From: Defluviitaleaceae bacterium
GTDB taxonomy: Bacteria > Bacillota > Clostridia > Lachnospirales > WQUN01
Length of the DNA stretch: 34,005 nucleotides
Direction: 5' to 3'
NCBI GenBank assembly: GCA_009781765.1
Contig: WQVC01000024.1
Coordinates: 1 to 34,005 of the forward strand
The first letter of the stretch is position 1. The number at the start of each line of letters is the position of its first letter. The notes below the pieces were generated by a model. That model ran no database searches. It saw only the letters and a list, made by a program, of their open reading frames with translations, and was not told the origin of the DNA. The position numbers and the translations under genes are program-made. Positions 15,253-24,203 of this stretch are shown piece after piece.

Positions 15253-16366
15253 CGGCATCACCTTCTTCATTTACAATTACAGAATCCAAAAAGCTGATTT
15301 CGTTCTCTATTTCTTCAACGGTAGGCAGATTTGCCTTAAATTCTTCGGCGGTCATATCAAAATCATTTTTCCAATCGGCAACGCCTATCGGATTGTTAAA
15401 GCCTGAAAGCGAGTATTCAACTACAGTGCGGTTTTTTTCTTTAACCAAAAGCAACCCGATTGTGGGCTTATCATCCGGGTGGCGCAGTACATCGTCTACG
15501 ATGTTTTGGTAAAAACTAAGCTGTGCGATATCGCCCGGGTCAAATTTGCGGGCTTTCAGTTCAACTGCAACATAGCACCGTAATTTCAAATGATAAAACA
15601 GCAAATCAATATAGAAATCATCGCCGCCAACTTCCAAATGCACTTGCCGTCCAACAAATGCAAAACCTTGACCAAGCTCCAGTAAAAATTTTTCCATATG
15701 TGAAACCAATGCACGCTCAAGTTCAACTTCGCGCCGTGTTTGTGCCGTGCCTACAAAATCAAAAATATACGGGTCTTTGAAAACTTGTGCCGCCATATCA
15801 GATTCTTGTGGCGGGATGGAGGCTGCGAAATTTGTTACAGCCTTGCCTTCGCGCTCAATATAGCGCACATCAATCATATGGTGCAACACATTGCTGCTCC
15901 AACCATGTTCTAATGCCCTTGCGGCGTATATTTCTCTCGTTTCGTTATCTTTAATTTTGCTTAACAGTGTGAGAATACTGCGCCATTGGATTTTTGCAAC
16001 AGGGTGTTGCAAAATTTCAGGGTTCGTCCATGCTTTGGCAAAACGCTTCATGTTACTGAGGTTCCGCGCAGAGAAACCTTCCATGTCGGGAAACTCCTCA
16101 CGCAAGTCAGCCGAAAGGCGGTCAATTACTCGCGCGCCCCATCCTTCTGCTTCTTGTTTTTTTAAAATGTCGTTACCGATATGCCAATACAACTCTATCA
16201 TGCCTTGATTTACCTGCAAAACAAAGTTGAGGCGAGTGCGCTTGACCCGCTCAACGATTAAATTACGCAAGTCGAAATATGCGGAGTCCATCTCCGAAAG
16301 AGACGGTGGCACAGGGATTATCACGTCCTTTTTTGTTTTTGCCATTGATTTTCTGTCATCACCCAT
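15239..16366 (-). CDS. YhcG/DUF1016-type PD-(D/E)XK nuclease-family protein
   Basis: The 375-residue product matches the DUF1016 (YhcG) family. The N-terminal part has N-x-x-M-I-E-L-Y-W-H-I-G and F-S-A-R-N-L-S-N-M-K-R-F. The C-terminal nuclease-like part has F-Y-I-D-L-L-F-Y-H-L-K-L-R-C-Y-V-A-V-E-L-K, which supplies the D and E-x-K of a PD-(D/E)XK fold. It is full length. Its ATG overlaps the hsdM stop (TAATG) with GGAGGTG upstream, so it is coupled to the methyltransferase gene. Members often occur inside type I restriction loci, where their exact role is not settled. It is one of the few genes in this locus with no visible lesion. Confidence 0.85.
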   Translation of the reverse strand: MGDDRKSMAKTKKDVIIPVPPSLSEMDSAYFDLRNLIVERVKRTRLNFVLQVNQGMIELYWHIGNDILKKQEAEGWGARVIDRLSADLREEFPDMEGFSARNLSNMKRFAKAWTNPEILQHPVAKIQWRSILTLLSKIKDNETREIYAARALEHGWSSNVLHHMIDVRYIEREGKAVTNFAASIPPQESDMAAQVFKDPYIFDFVGTAQTRREVELERALVSHMEKFLLELGQGFAFVGRQVHLEVGGDDFYIDLLFYHLKLRCYVAVELKARKFDPGDIAQLSFYQNIVDDVLRHPDDKPTIGLLLVKEKNRTVVEYSLSGFNNPIGVADWKNDFDMTAEEFKANLPTVEEIENEISFLDSVIVNEEGDAGEQA

Positions 16367-17466
16367 TATTCCGCACCTCCTTCAATTTCTGCAATTACAG
16401 CATCAATTTCGCGGCGCAAAACATCGCCTCGACTGACAATGCGCTCAATTTCGGCGTTAAGCTCAGTAATGTTAATTACTTCCCGCGTGTCCTCCTGCTC
16501 AACATATGAACTTACGGAAAGGTTATAGTCCTGCTTTTCAATATCGGCATTTGAAACGAGCCTTGCAAAATGCGGGACATCTTCGCGGTTCGCATACGCC
16601 GCAACGATTTTTTCGATGTTGGCCTGCGTCAACTTGTTGTTATTTGTAATTTTAACAAATTCTTTGCCGGCATCTATAAACAGGGTGCTGTTTTCGCTTT
16701 TGGATTTTTTCAAAACCATGATACACGTTGCAATGCTTGTCCCGAAAAAGAGGTTGCCGGGAAGCTGTATCACGCAATCAATATAATTGTTATCAGTCAG
16801 GTATTTGCGGATTTTTTGCTCTGCCCCGCCGCGGTATAAAATGCCCGGAAAACAAACTATCGCCGCCGTGCCGTTGGTTGCAAGCCATGACAAGCTGTGC
16901 ATTATAAAAGCAAGGTCGGCTTTTGACTTAGGCGCAAGCACCCCTGCGGGTGAAAATCGCGGGTCGTTAATTAAAAGCGGGTTCTCGTCGCCCGCCCATT
17001 TTACAGAGTACGGCGGATTTGAAACGATTGCTTCAAAAGGCTCATCATCCCAATGGTGCGGGTCGATAAGTGTGTCGCCGTGACTTATATCGAACTTATC
17101 AAAACCAACGTCGTGCAAAAACATATTTATACGGCAAAGGTTATATGTAGCTATGTTAATTTCCTGCCCGAAAAAGCCTTGCCGTACATTTTCTTTGCCT
17201 AATATTTTGGCAAAATTGAGAAGCAGCGAACCGCTTCCGCAAGCGGGGTCGTATACTTTGTTTACTTCTGTTTTTCCGATTAGCGCAATGCGGGTAAGCA
17301 GTTCGGAAACCTCTTGCGGTGTATAATATTCGCCGCCGCTTTTGCCGGCGTTACTTGCGTACATGCCCATTAAAAATTCATAAGCATCGCCGAAGGCATC
17401 TATCGTATTATCTTTATAATCGCCCAACTTCATATCGGCTATGCCGTTCATCAGCTTTACAATTTT
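16366..17466 (-). pseudogene. hsdM: Type I DNA methyltransferase subunit M, N-terminally deleted
   Basis: The retained part covers the catalytic domain: N-T-I-D-A-F-G-D-A-Y-E-F-L-M-G-M-Y, G-G-E-Y-Y-T-P-Q-E-V, D-P-A-C-G-S-G-S-L-L (SAM binding) and S-N-P-P-Y-S (catalytic). It ends normally with coiled-coil-like sequence. Homology starts only at K-I-V-K-L-M-N-G-I-A-D. The N-terminal domain, roughly 150 residues in the usual protein, is gone. Upstream of the junction the DNA is an hsdS fragment in another frame. A shortened product could start at ATG 17451, but without the N-terminal domain it probably cannot work as a normal methyltransferase. Confidence 0.8.
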
Positions 17467-17897
17467 GTGCCGTGCGCGATTTTCCTTTTCTGTTGAGAAA
17501 AATCGCTCGTTTGGAAATAGTAGGCGAGATACTTCGGGTTTTGGTTGTGCCTGATTATTGCGGTATGCCCGCCGGTTACAATTGATTCTTTGCCGAGCCA
17601 TGCTACTGTTTTGCAAACATCCTCATAATTTTCGCTCGTCACAGCCATTATCAAATTATCGGGATAAACTTTTTTTAGCTTATCTGCCAAGTTTTCACTT
17701 ACAAAAGAAATTGTTTTATCGGCAAAAGTTCCGTATCGTGTATATATTTGCCCGTAATGAATGCATCCGATGCCACTTTCAAGCAAGTCATTTTTCGTTA
17801 ATCCGCTTCCTCTGACAATTTCTGCAACGTCGCCAAGGGAAGCAAACCCCACCCCATCCGGGCAAAGTTCCGAAATAAGCCTGTCAAGCCTGCGCAT
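17457..17897 (-). pseudogene. hsdS fragment (first recognition domain only)
   Basis: The 146-codon frame starts at ATG 17897 with AAGAAGG upstream and reads M-R-R-L-D-R-L-I-S-E-L-C-P-D-G-V, closely matching the start of the complete HsdS. It runs through one recognition domain to R-K-I-A-H-G-T-K and then stops just past the hsdM junction. The usual HsdS continues into a central helix, which is missing. It is probably the product of a deletion that removed the rest of this hsdS and the beginning of hsdM. Confidence 0.75.
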
Positions 17898-17948
17898 CAA
17901 AAACACCTTCTTTGGCGATTCTCTAATGTACTTTGTGCCAACGAAAAC

Positions 17949-17957
17949 AGTATAACA
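17949..17957 (-). promoter_or_regulatory. Extended -10 promoter of the restriction-modification locus
   Basis: On the minus strand TGTTATACT is a TGn plus TATACT extended -10 element about 52 bases before the hsdS fragment start. No good -35 box is visible. Confidence 0.45.
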
Positions 17958-17964
17958 TGACTAG

Positions 17965-18120
17965 CGGCAAAAAAAGCGACCGGCTCTCCCGAAAATTTCG
18001 AGAAAAAGCAATTTGGTTTTGCATAGCCTCAAACTTTGCCGGGAACCGGGTTAAAGCCCTCGGTCGCCGCCTCGTTTTCGGACAACGCAAAATCAAATTG
18101 CTCCGCCAATCGCTTTGCCG
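17965..18120. repeat. Palindromic element D
   Basis: CGGCAAAAAAAGCGA at the left pairs with TCGCTTTGCCG at the right end, with two extra A bases. Inside, AGCAATTTGGTTTTGC pairs with GCAAAATCAAATTGCT with one mismatch. A short separate hairpin GCAATTCC-GTTT-GGAATTGC follows near 18153-18172. No gene lies here. Confidence 0.7.
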
Positions 18121-18199
18121 GTGCATTGTGTCGCCGGCTTCAATTTTATTGCGGCAATTCCGTTTGGAATTGCTTTGTTTGATTCGTTTTAAGTAAGAA

Positions 18200-18324
18200 C
18201 CGAAGTCCCGGGAACTTCGGGTGTGCAGAGCTTTCGCTCCGCGTTGCCGCTTTGTATGAAAGGTGTGCACGTGGGCGCCTGCATTCGGTCGGCCGTGTCC
18301 GAATGCAGACTCCCGCTTTCATAT
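18200..18324. other. Predicted multi-hairpin structure, no gene
   Basis: CCGAAGT/ACTTCGG forms a hairpin at 18200-18220. A second, nested one has outer ATGAAAG/CTTTCAT (18256-18262 with 18316-18322) and inner GCATTCGG/CCGAATGC (18281-18306). A G+T-rich tract follows to about 18480. No protein or known RNA was recognised. Confidence 0.4.
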
Positions 18325-18482
18325 GTTACGGCGGGTGATGCGGGTAGTACATTGGTGGTGCGATGGTACAGGTGTTACAATGGTACGGGTGAAGCATGGT
18401 GTTGCGGTGTTACAAGATGCAACCGGCTTACAGCGGCTTCGGCACGGAGCGGTGCGGTCAGTTTCGGGAAACCCCTTCCTGA

Positions 18483-18583
18483 GTAATAAGTCGCGTCTGA
18501 AATCATTTCGCGCATCGTCGAAAACCGGCCTGAAGCCGCCGGTTCTCGCCTCGCGCTCAATTGTTTCAGACTGCGATTATTAC
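18483..18583. repeat. Palindromic element near 18.5 kb
   Basis: GTAATAAGTCGCGTCTGAAA (18483-18502) pairs nearly perfectly with TTTCAGACTGCGATTATTAC (18564-18583). Inside are GCGC/GCGC and AACCGGC/GCCGCCGGTT pairings. It is another compound palindrome in the gene-free stretch of about 980 bases between the restriction locus and the collagen-like gene. Confidence 0.65.
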
Positions 18584-18748
18584 CTGTTGGCAAACAACGT
18601 CCTTTGGCATGGAAGCGACTGCGTAATTTCTCGGTTGCAGGGCAAGTATATCGCAAGTGTTTTACACTGATATCCGGAACCGTTCCGGGAAATTTTCCGG
18701 AATCGTTCCAAGACTTTTTCCGGAAATCGTTCTCATAACAGTTTCAAA

Positions 18749-18781
18749 CAAAAACCCTCCCCGACTGAGAGGAGGGTTTTG
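18749..18781 (-). terminator. Rho-independent terminator of the collagen-like gene
   Basis: AAAACCCTCC and GGAGGGTTTT form a strong hairpin with a short loop. On the minus strand it is followed by a T-rich run. It lies about 100 bases after the stop of the minus-strand gene at 18881. Confidence 0.8.
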
Positions 18782-18880
18782 CGCTGCGCCCGCGACGTTC
18801 GCTGCATCTTAACAATTGCTTCATCAGATTTGCAAAAAATTATCTCAAAATCGGGCATTATCGGTTCGTGGCTGCACGCC

Positions 18881-20389
18881 CTATTTCATGTGATACATAA
18901 TCCGCACGGTGTCGTTATCGAGCCGCTCAAGTACGCGATAGCCACTTTCGCTTGCCGTTGCTGTGCCGTTGGTTCCCACCGTGCAAAAGCCGTTCGGTGT
19001 GCAGCTGCCGTCGTCAATTACAATCAGCTTGCCCAACAAGCCGACTGCCGACCATTCTTTGCGCATGTCACGGGGAATATATTCCCGCGCGGGGTCGTAG
19101 TCGGGGTTCAGTTTGGGGATTTGCCTTTGTGTTTTTTCGGCTTTGTCCGGAGAGTGCGTTACTTTTGTTTTTTCGCAGATGATTTCGCCGAACTTATCGC
19201 GTCGGTATTTTTTGCTCCGGTTGTTTACGGGGCAGTCTCCCACTATCGAGGGCGTTGCGGACACCGCACCGAGGATATAATCACCGGGCGAGGCTTTGCG
19301 GATAAATCTTCCGTCCAATGTGACAAAAAAGCCGCGCCTGTCCTCATTTTGCGGGTTGCCGTCCTGCCATTCAAACATTTCGGCGTAATCCGCCCCGGCG
19401 GTGTAGTTGCCGGTCGCGCTGTAGGTGTTTCCTTCCCATGTTACCCTGAACGCATCGCTTCGATTATCGTCGTCATATCCGTTTCCGATTATAAACGCAT
19501 TGTCGCGCAGCAGACGTTGGTTTCTTGTGCCGTTGGGGATGTTATAATCGCCGATTGCGGTTTGGGCGAGTCCGCGCGCAACAGTGCCGGAGTTTTGCGC
19601 GTGGGAGAAGTAGCCCGATGCTTCCGTTTCACTTCCTTCGGCGTGTGAAATGAAACCGGATGCTGTTGTGGCGAACCCTTCCGCATGGGAGTCGTAGCCC
19701 GATGCAAGCGTGTTTCCTCCTTCGGCGTGTGAAGTGAAACCGGATGCTGTCGTGCCGAGTCCTTCCGCATGGGAAAAAGAGCCCGACGCAAGTGTGCTTC
19801 TTCCTTCGGCATGAGAAGAAACCCCGCTTGCAGTGGTGCAGGTTCCCTGCGAAAATGCCCCGGAACCGGAAGCAACCGTCCCGTAACCGATTGCAAAGGA
19901 AGATGTCCCGCTTGCAACCGTTTTTGTGTTAATTTGCACAGCATCTGTTCCCGGTTTGTCGTCGTTGTCGTCGCTGCAACCGCCGCCGGTGTGAATCCCG
20001 ACAACGGAACCGGTGGTTTCGCCGTCTTTGAGGTTAAGAAGATGGCTTTCGCCGGCGGGACCGGTCGGACCTGTGGGGCCTGTGGGGCCGGTCGCTCCGA
20101 TGTCTCCTTTGTCGCCTTGCGCTCCCGGAAATCCGGGACAGCCCTGCGGACCGGGAAACCCGGGGCAGCCCTGCGGTCCGGTATCGCCTTTAGGTCCTGT
20201 CGGCCCTGTCGGGCCGGTCGCTCCGATGTCTCCTTTGTCGCCTTGCGCTCCCGGAAATCCGGGGCAGCCCTGCGGCCCGGTGTCGCCCTTAGGTCCTGTC
20301 GGGCCGGTCGGCCCTCGGTGGCCTTTGTCGGGACACATCCCGAATCCACTTCGCTTATTCGTGTTGCTCATGTTGTATTCGGTACTCAT
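18881..20389 (-). CDS. Collagen-like surface protein with YadA-head-like repeats and peptidase G2-like C-terminal domain
   Basis: The 502-residue product has three parts. Residues about 23-115 are roughly 31 uninterrupted G-X-Y triplets ([15 protein letters not shown] style). Residues about 150-260 contain 14-residue repeats of the type A-S-G-x-x-S-H-A-E-G-x-x-T-x, like the left-handed YadA head. The C-terminal part has [18 protein letters not shown] and G-D-Y-I-L-G-A-V-S, as in the peptidase G2 / self-cleaving domain of phage and Bacillota fibre proteins. There is no obvious signal peptide. A trimeric fibre, exosporium-like layer or tail-fibre role is inferred. ATG at 20389 has GAGAG upstream, and a terminator follows at 18749. 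It is transcribed divergently from nrdD. Confidence 0.8.
   Translation of the reverse strand: MSTEYNMSNTNKRSGFGMCPDKGHRGPTGPTGPKGDTGPQGCPGFPGAQGDKGDIGATGPTGPTGPKGDTGPQGCPGFPGPQGCPGFPGAQGDKGDIGATGPTGPTGPTGPAGESHLLNLKDGETTGSVVGIHTGGGCSDDNDDKPGTDAVQINTKTVASGTSSFAIGYGTVASGSGAFSQGTCTTASGVSSHAEGRSTLASGSFSHAEGLGTTASGFTSHAEGGNTLASGYDSHAEGFATTASGFISHAEGSETEASGYFSHAQNSGTVARGLAQTAIGDYNIPNGTRNQRLLRDNAFIIGNGYDDDNRSDAFRVTWEGNTYSATGNYTAGADYAEMFEWQDGNPQNEDRRGFFVTLDGRFIRKASPGDYILGAVSATPSIVGDCPVNNRSKKYRRDKFGEIICEKTKVTHSPDKAEKTQRQIPKLNPDYDPAREYIPRDMRKEWSAVGLLGKLIVIDDGSCTPNGFCTVGTNGTATASESGYRVLERLDNDTVRIMYHMK
20086..20277. repeat. Duplicated block in the collagen-coding part
   Basis: A block of about 65 bases containing GTCGCTCCGATGTCTCC occurs near 20091 and again near 20217. 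The spacing is 126 bases, exactly 14 G-X-Y triplets. Copies differ by a few bases, so the collagen tract grew by unit duplication and could vary in length between strains. Confidence 0.7.
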
Positions 20390-20520
20390 GTTACCACTCT
20401 CTTTATTGAGGTTTGCCGAAACGCAAACCGCTGTAGATTTTATTTTTCGCTTGAGTAATACAAGCCTTATGTAAAATATTCAGATGCGGTCAAGTTTGTG
20501 AATAACAAACCTCTCCACGT

Positions 20521-20549
20521 TTGACTAAAAAAAATCGCGAAGTTATAAT
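20521..20549 (+). promoter_or_regulatory. Sigma70-type promoter of the nrdD operon
   Basis: TTGACT (20521-20526) and TATAAT (20544-20549) are 17 bases apart, 28 bases before the nrdD start. No NrdR box was recognised. Confidence 0.75.
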
Positions 20550-20577
20550 TTAAAAAACATCTGAGGGGGCGTGCCGA

Positions 20578-22692
20578 ATGCAGTCAATTATCAAGCGCGA
20601 TAACGTCGAAGTGCCGTTTGACACGGGGAAAATAGCGGCGTGTATCGACAAGGCATTTGAAGCTACGGGCGGTTACGAAGGCGACGGAAAGCGCGTTTCG
20701 TTCGAGCTTACGCTTAATGTTCTGAAAAAACTGGAGGAAACATTTGGGGACAAGCCCTGCACCGTTGAACACGTGCAGGATTTGGTCGAAACCGTGCTGC
20801 TTGAAGGCGGGTTCACCAAGGTTGCCAAGGCATATATTTTGTACCGGCAAAAACGCACGGCGATTCGCGAGGCGCGAAGCGAGCTTATGGACGCGGTTGC
20901 GGAAATTGTGCGCGAAACAAATCGCGAGAACGCAAATGTGGGCAATTCGCCGTCGGCGAAGGTACTGCAAATTTCCGAGGCGGCGTCGAAAGCCTTTTAT
21001 TTGAATCGCGCACTTCCGCCGGAAGAGCGCACTTGGCATGTTGAGGGCGACATCTACATACAGGATTTGTCGTGGTACGGAAAAACGCTTACATGCCTGC
21101 AAATTCCGTTGGGGCGGCTTCTGCTGAACGGATTTTCAAACGGACACGGCTCGATTCGTTCGCCGAAAAGCATTCGTTCGGCGGCGGCACTTGCGGCGAT
21201 TATTCTGCAAAGCAATCAAAACGATATGCACGGCGGGCAAAGTTACGCCTACTTCGACAGAGATATGGCACCCTTCGTAGACCGCGAATATTCGCGTCAG
21301 GAGAAAAATTTGCGCGAGAATCTGGCAACATTGGGCGTGACGGCAAGCGAGGAAGAAATTTCCGACCTCGTGGACAAGCACACCCGAAACGAAACGTACC
21401 AAGCGATGGAAGCCTTCATATATAACCTGAACACGATGCACTCGCGAGCCGGTGCGCAGGTACCGTTTTCAAGCATAAATTTGGGAACGGACACGTCGCG
21501 CGCAGGGCGAATGGTCACGGAATGTTTTTTGCGCGCATACGAACGCGGCTTGGGCAAAGGCGAAACGCCCATCTTTCCGAATTTAATTTTCAAACTGAAA
21601 TACGGCATAAATTTCGATGAAGGCGACCCGAATTACGACCTGTTTCATCTTGCGATGCAGGTGGCGTGCAAGCGGCTTTTCCCGACGTTTTCGTTTATGG
21701 ACGCGAGTTTCAACAGCACATTCGGCGGCGAAGAAGTCGGGTACATGGGCTGCCGAACGCGCGTAATCGGCAATGTAAACGGCCCGCAAGTAACCGACGG
21801 ACGCGGCAATTTGAGCTTCACGTCGATTAACCTGCCGCGCTTGGGCATCCGCGCCAAAAAAGACATCGGGCTGTTTTATCGTATGCTCGATGAAACGATG
21901 GATAAGGCAATCACGCAACTTTTGACGCGGTATCGTTTGCAAAAAAATCTGCGCGTATGCGACTTTCCGTTTCTTATGGGGCAAAGCCTCTACATCGACA
22001 GCGAAAATCTCAAGCCGGCGGACAAAATTGAGCCGGCAATCAAACACGGCACGTTGTCGGTCGGCTTTATCGGGCTTGCGGAATGTCTTGTCGCGCTTAC
22101 CGGCAACCATCACGGCGAAAATGCCGGTGCGCAAGCGCAGGGAATCTCAATCGTGAGTTACATGCGCCGCATTTGCGACGAAGCCACAAAAAAACACGGC
22201 GTAAACGTAACGCTTCTCGCAACGCCGGCGGAACAGGTTTCCGGCAAATTTGTGGTAATCGACGTGGAAAAATACGGCGTAATTCCGGGCGTAACCGATA
22301 AAAAATGGTACACAAACTCATTCCACGTGCCGGTTGAATGCAAAACCACCGCGTTGGAGAAGATACAGATTGAGGGGCCGTATCACATCTACTGCAACGC
22401 CGGACACATTTCATATGTAGAGCTGAGTTCCGCGCCCGGGCATAACATCGAAGCGTACGAAAATATCATTCGCGCGATGGCGGAAGCCGACATGGGATAC
22501 GGCGCGGTGAACTTTCCGCTTGACATCTGCCGCGATTGCGGGCAACAAGGCTTGCATAATTCCGAAGCCTGCCCCGCTTGCGGCAGCGGCGATATTTCGC
22601 GTGTTCGGCGCATAACCGGATATCTTTCCACCCTCGACCGCTTTAACGACAGCAAAAAAGCCGAGGAACAAAGCCGACTTACCCATGAATAG
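20578..22692 (+). CDS. nrdD: Anaerobic ribonucleoside-triphosphate reductase (class III)
   Basis: The 704-residue product makes dNTPs from NTPs using a glycyl radical, under strict anaerobiosis. An ATP-cone starts at the N-terminus (I-I-K-R-D-N-V-E-V-P-F-D-T-G-K-I). The core has N-D-M-H-G-G-Q-S and F-S-S-I-N-L-G-T. The C-terminus has the zinc site C-R-D-C (651, 654) with C-P-A-C (665, 668), and the glycyl radical motif R-I-T-G-Y-L with Gly681. Length is normal. It starts at ATG with AGGGGG upstream and has its own promoter at 20521. Its stop overlaps the methyltransferase start by eight bases, and the activating enzyme nrdG follows that gene, so the three form one operon. Confidence 0.97.
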   Translation: MQSIIKRDNVEVPFDTGKIAACIDKAFEATGGYEGDGKRVSFELTLNVLKKLEETFGDKPCTVEHVQDLVETVLLEGGFTKVAKAYILYRQKRTAIREARSELMDAVAEIVRETNRENANVGNSPSAKVLQISEAASKAFYLNRALPPEERTWHVEGDIYIQDLSWYGKTLTCLQIPLGRLLLNGFSNGHGSIRSPKSIRSAAALAAIILQSNQNDMHGGQSYAYFDRDMAPFVDREYSRQEKNLRENLATLGVTASEEEISDLVDKHTRNETYQAMEAFIYNLNTMHSRAGAQVPFSSINLGTDTSRAGRMVTECFLRAYERGLGKGETPIFPNLIFKLKYGINFDEGDPNYDLFHLAMQVACKRLFPTFSFMDASFNSTFGGEEVGYMGCRTRVIGNVNGPQVTDGRGNLSFTSINLPRLGIRAKKDIGLFYRMLDETMDKAITQLLTRYRLQKNLRVCDFPFLMGQSLYIDSENLKPADKIEPAIKHGTLSVGFIGLAECLVALTGNHHGENAGAQAQGISIVSYMRRICDEATKKHGVNVTLLATPAEQVSGKFVVIDVEKYGVIPGVTDKKWYTNSFHVPVECKTTALEKIQIEGPYHIYCNAGHISYVELSSAPGHNIEAYENIIRAMAEADMGYGAVNFPLDICRDCGQQGLHNSEACPACGSGDISRVRRITGYLSTLDRFNDSKKAEEQSRLTHE

Positions 22693-23662
22693 CATGACAT
22701 TCGCCGATTTTTTTTCCGGAATCGGCGGGTTTCACCAAGCATTTTCGGGACGCGCGAAATGCGTGTTCGCCTGCGACAACAATAAATATGCGCGTGAAAC
22801 CTACGCGGCAAATTACGGCATGACACCGCACGGCGATATTTGCGAAATTTCGCCGGAAGACATGCCTCATTTTGACATTTTATGCGCAGGATTTCCGTGT
22901 CAGCCGTTTTCAATTGCCGGGGTATCCAAAAAAAATTCTTTGGGCAGAAAGCACGGCTTCGAGGACGAGGAACAGGGCAACTTATTTTTTGAAATTTTGC
23001 GAATCATCAAAACGCGCCGACCGAAAATTATGTTTTTGGAAAATGTTAAAAATTTAAAATCTCACGACAAAAAAAATACGTGGAAAATAATTGAGCAAAG
23101 TTTGGGCCGGGCGGGCTACTATGTATTTGATAAAATTATTGACGCGGCGCATTACGTTCCCCAACACCGAGAGCGCATTTTTATAGTCTGCTTTGACAAA
23201 CTTATTTTTCCCGATATAAAATTCGAATTTCCCGAGTATCCCGCAAAGCGGCTCGTCGAACTTTCGGACATAATCGAAAAAAGCGCGGACGACAAGTACG
23301 CATTAAGCGATATATTGTGGCAATATTTGCAAACGCACAAGGAAAACAGCGCGAAAAAGGGAAACGGATTCGGCTTCGGATTGGTTGACCCGGCGAACGA
23401 CAAAATCACAAGAACCATGAGCGCGAGATATTACAAAGACGGCTCGGAAATTTTAATCAAGCAGACCGGAAAAAATCCGCGCCGCCTGACCCCGAACGAA
23501 GCACGAAAACTCTTCGGATATCCGGACGATTTCATAATTCCGGTTTCCGACTTTCAAGCGTATCGGCAATTCGGAAACACAGTGGTGGTTCCGGCGGTGC
23601 GCCATACGGCAGAAAAAATTTTTGAAACGGTGAAGGCATACGAGCAGAAACGTGCATTTTAA
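22685..23662 (+). CDS. C5 cytosine-specific DNA methyltransferase
   Basis: The 325-residue product has the ordered C5-methyltransferase motifs: F-A-D-F-F-S-G-I-G-G-F (SAM binding), G-F-P-C-Q-P-F-S with catalytic Cys72, E-N-V-K-N-L, Q-H-R-E-R-I-F, and near the end L-T-P-N-E-A-R-K-L-F-G-Y-P and R-Q-F-G-N-T-V-V-V-P. The short variable stretch between motifs VIII and IX should define the target site. No endonuclease gene adjoins it, so it is solitary here. It overlaps nrdD by eight bases and ends before nrdG, an unusual place for a methyltransferase. ATG at 22685 has no clear ribosome site, so coupling to nrdD is likely; ATG at 22694 is an alternative. Confidence 0.92.
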   Translation: MNSMTFADFFSGIGGFHQAFSGRAKCVFACDNNKYARETYAANYGMTPHGDICEISPEDMPHFDILCAGFPCQPFSIAGVSKKNSLGRKHGFEDEEQGNLFFEILRIIKTRRPKIMFLENVKNLKSHDKKNTWKIIEQSLGRAGYYVFDKIIDAAHYVPQHRERIFIVCFDKLIFPDIKFEFPEYPAKRLVELSDIIEKSADDKYALSDILWQYLQTHKENSAKKGNGFGFGLVDPANDKITRTMSARYYKDGSEILIKQTGKNPRRLTPNEARKLFGYPDDFIIPVSDFQAYRQFGNTVVVPAVRHTAEKIFETVKAYEQKRAF

Positions 23663-23681
23663 ACCGACGGGAGTTTTTAAT

Positions 23682-24191
23682 TTGCGAATTTCAGGCATAA
23701 CATATGAATCTTTGGTTGACGGCCCGGGGCTGCGCGTTGTTGTTTTTGTGCAGGGCTGTGATTTGGGTTGCCCGGATTGTCACAATCCCGACAGCCATTC
23801 GCCGACGGGCGGGCGTGAGCATACCGTGCGCGAGGTTATGCGCAAAATGAAAAAGCCCGGTCCGGCACGAAAAATGGTGCGCGGCGTTACGCTTTCGGGG
23901 GGAGAGCCGTTTATGCAGGCGGGCGATTGTGCGCAAATTGCTCTTGAGGCGAAGCGCGTCGGTTGGGATGTTACGACGTTCACCGGGTACACATATGAGG
24001 AACTCGTCGCCCGTGACGACCCGGAAATTCACGCGCTTTTGGACTTTACGGATTATCTCATCGACGGCCCGTATATCAGCGAACAGCGCGACCTCAATTT
24101 GAAATTTCGCGGTTCGGCGAATCAGCGCATCATTGATATGGCGCAAACTCGCAAAAACGGCCGCGTGAAATTATATTACGGAGGGCCTTGA
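23682..24191 (+). CDS. nrdG: Anaerobic ribonucleotide reductase activating protein (radical SAM)
   Basis: The 169-residue product has the radical SAM cluster motif C-D-L-G-C-P-D-C-H-N-P (Cx3Cx2C), preceded by V-D-G-P-G-L-R and followed by L-S-G-G-E-P. This is the pattern of NrdG, which generates the glycyl radical on NrdD. The start was set at TTG 23682, because GGGAG lies eight bases upstream and the protein then begins R-I-S-G-I-T, the usual NrdG opening. A GTG at 23652 would overlap the methyltransferase and add ten residues. It belongs to the nrdD operon, separated from nrdD by the methyltransferase. Confidence 0.93.
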   Translation: MRISGITYESLVDGPGLRVVVFVQGCDLGCPDCHNPDSHSPTGGREHTVREVMRKMKKPGPARKMVRGVTLSGGEPFMQAGDCAQIALEAKRVGWDVTTFTGYTYEELVARDDPEIHALLDFTDYLIDGPYISEQRDLNLKFRGSANQRIIDMAQTRKNGRVKLYYGGP

Positions 24192-24203
24192 TGCGAAAAC
24201 ATA

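Noticed and set aside
18223-18670. Plus-strand open frames in the palindrome-rich gap
   Set aside because: They have no conserved motif and no good start site, and they run through inverted repeats and a G+T-rich tract.
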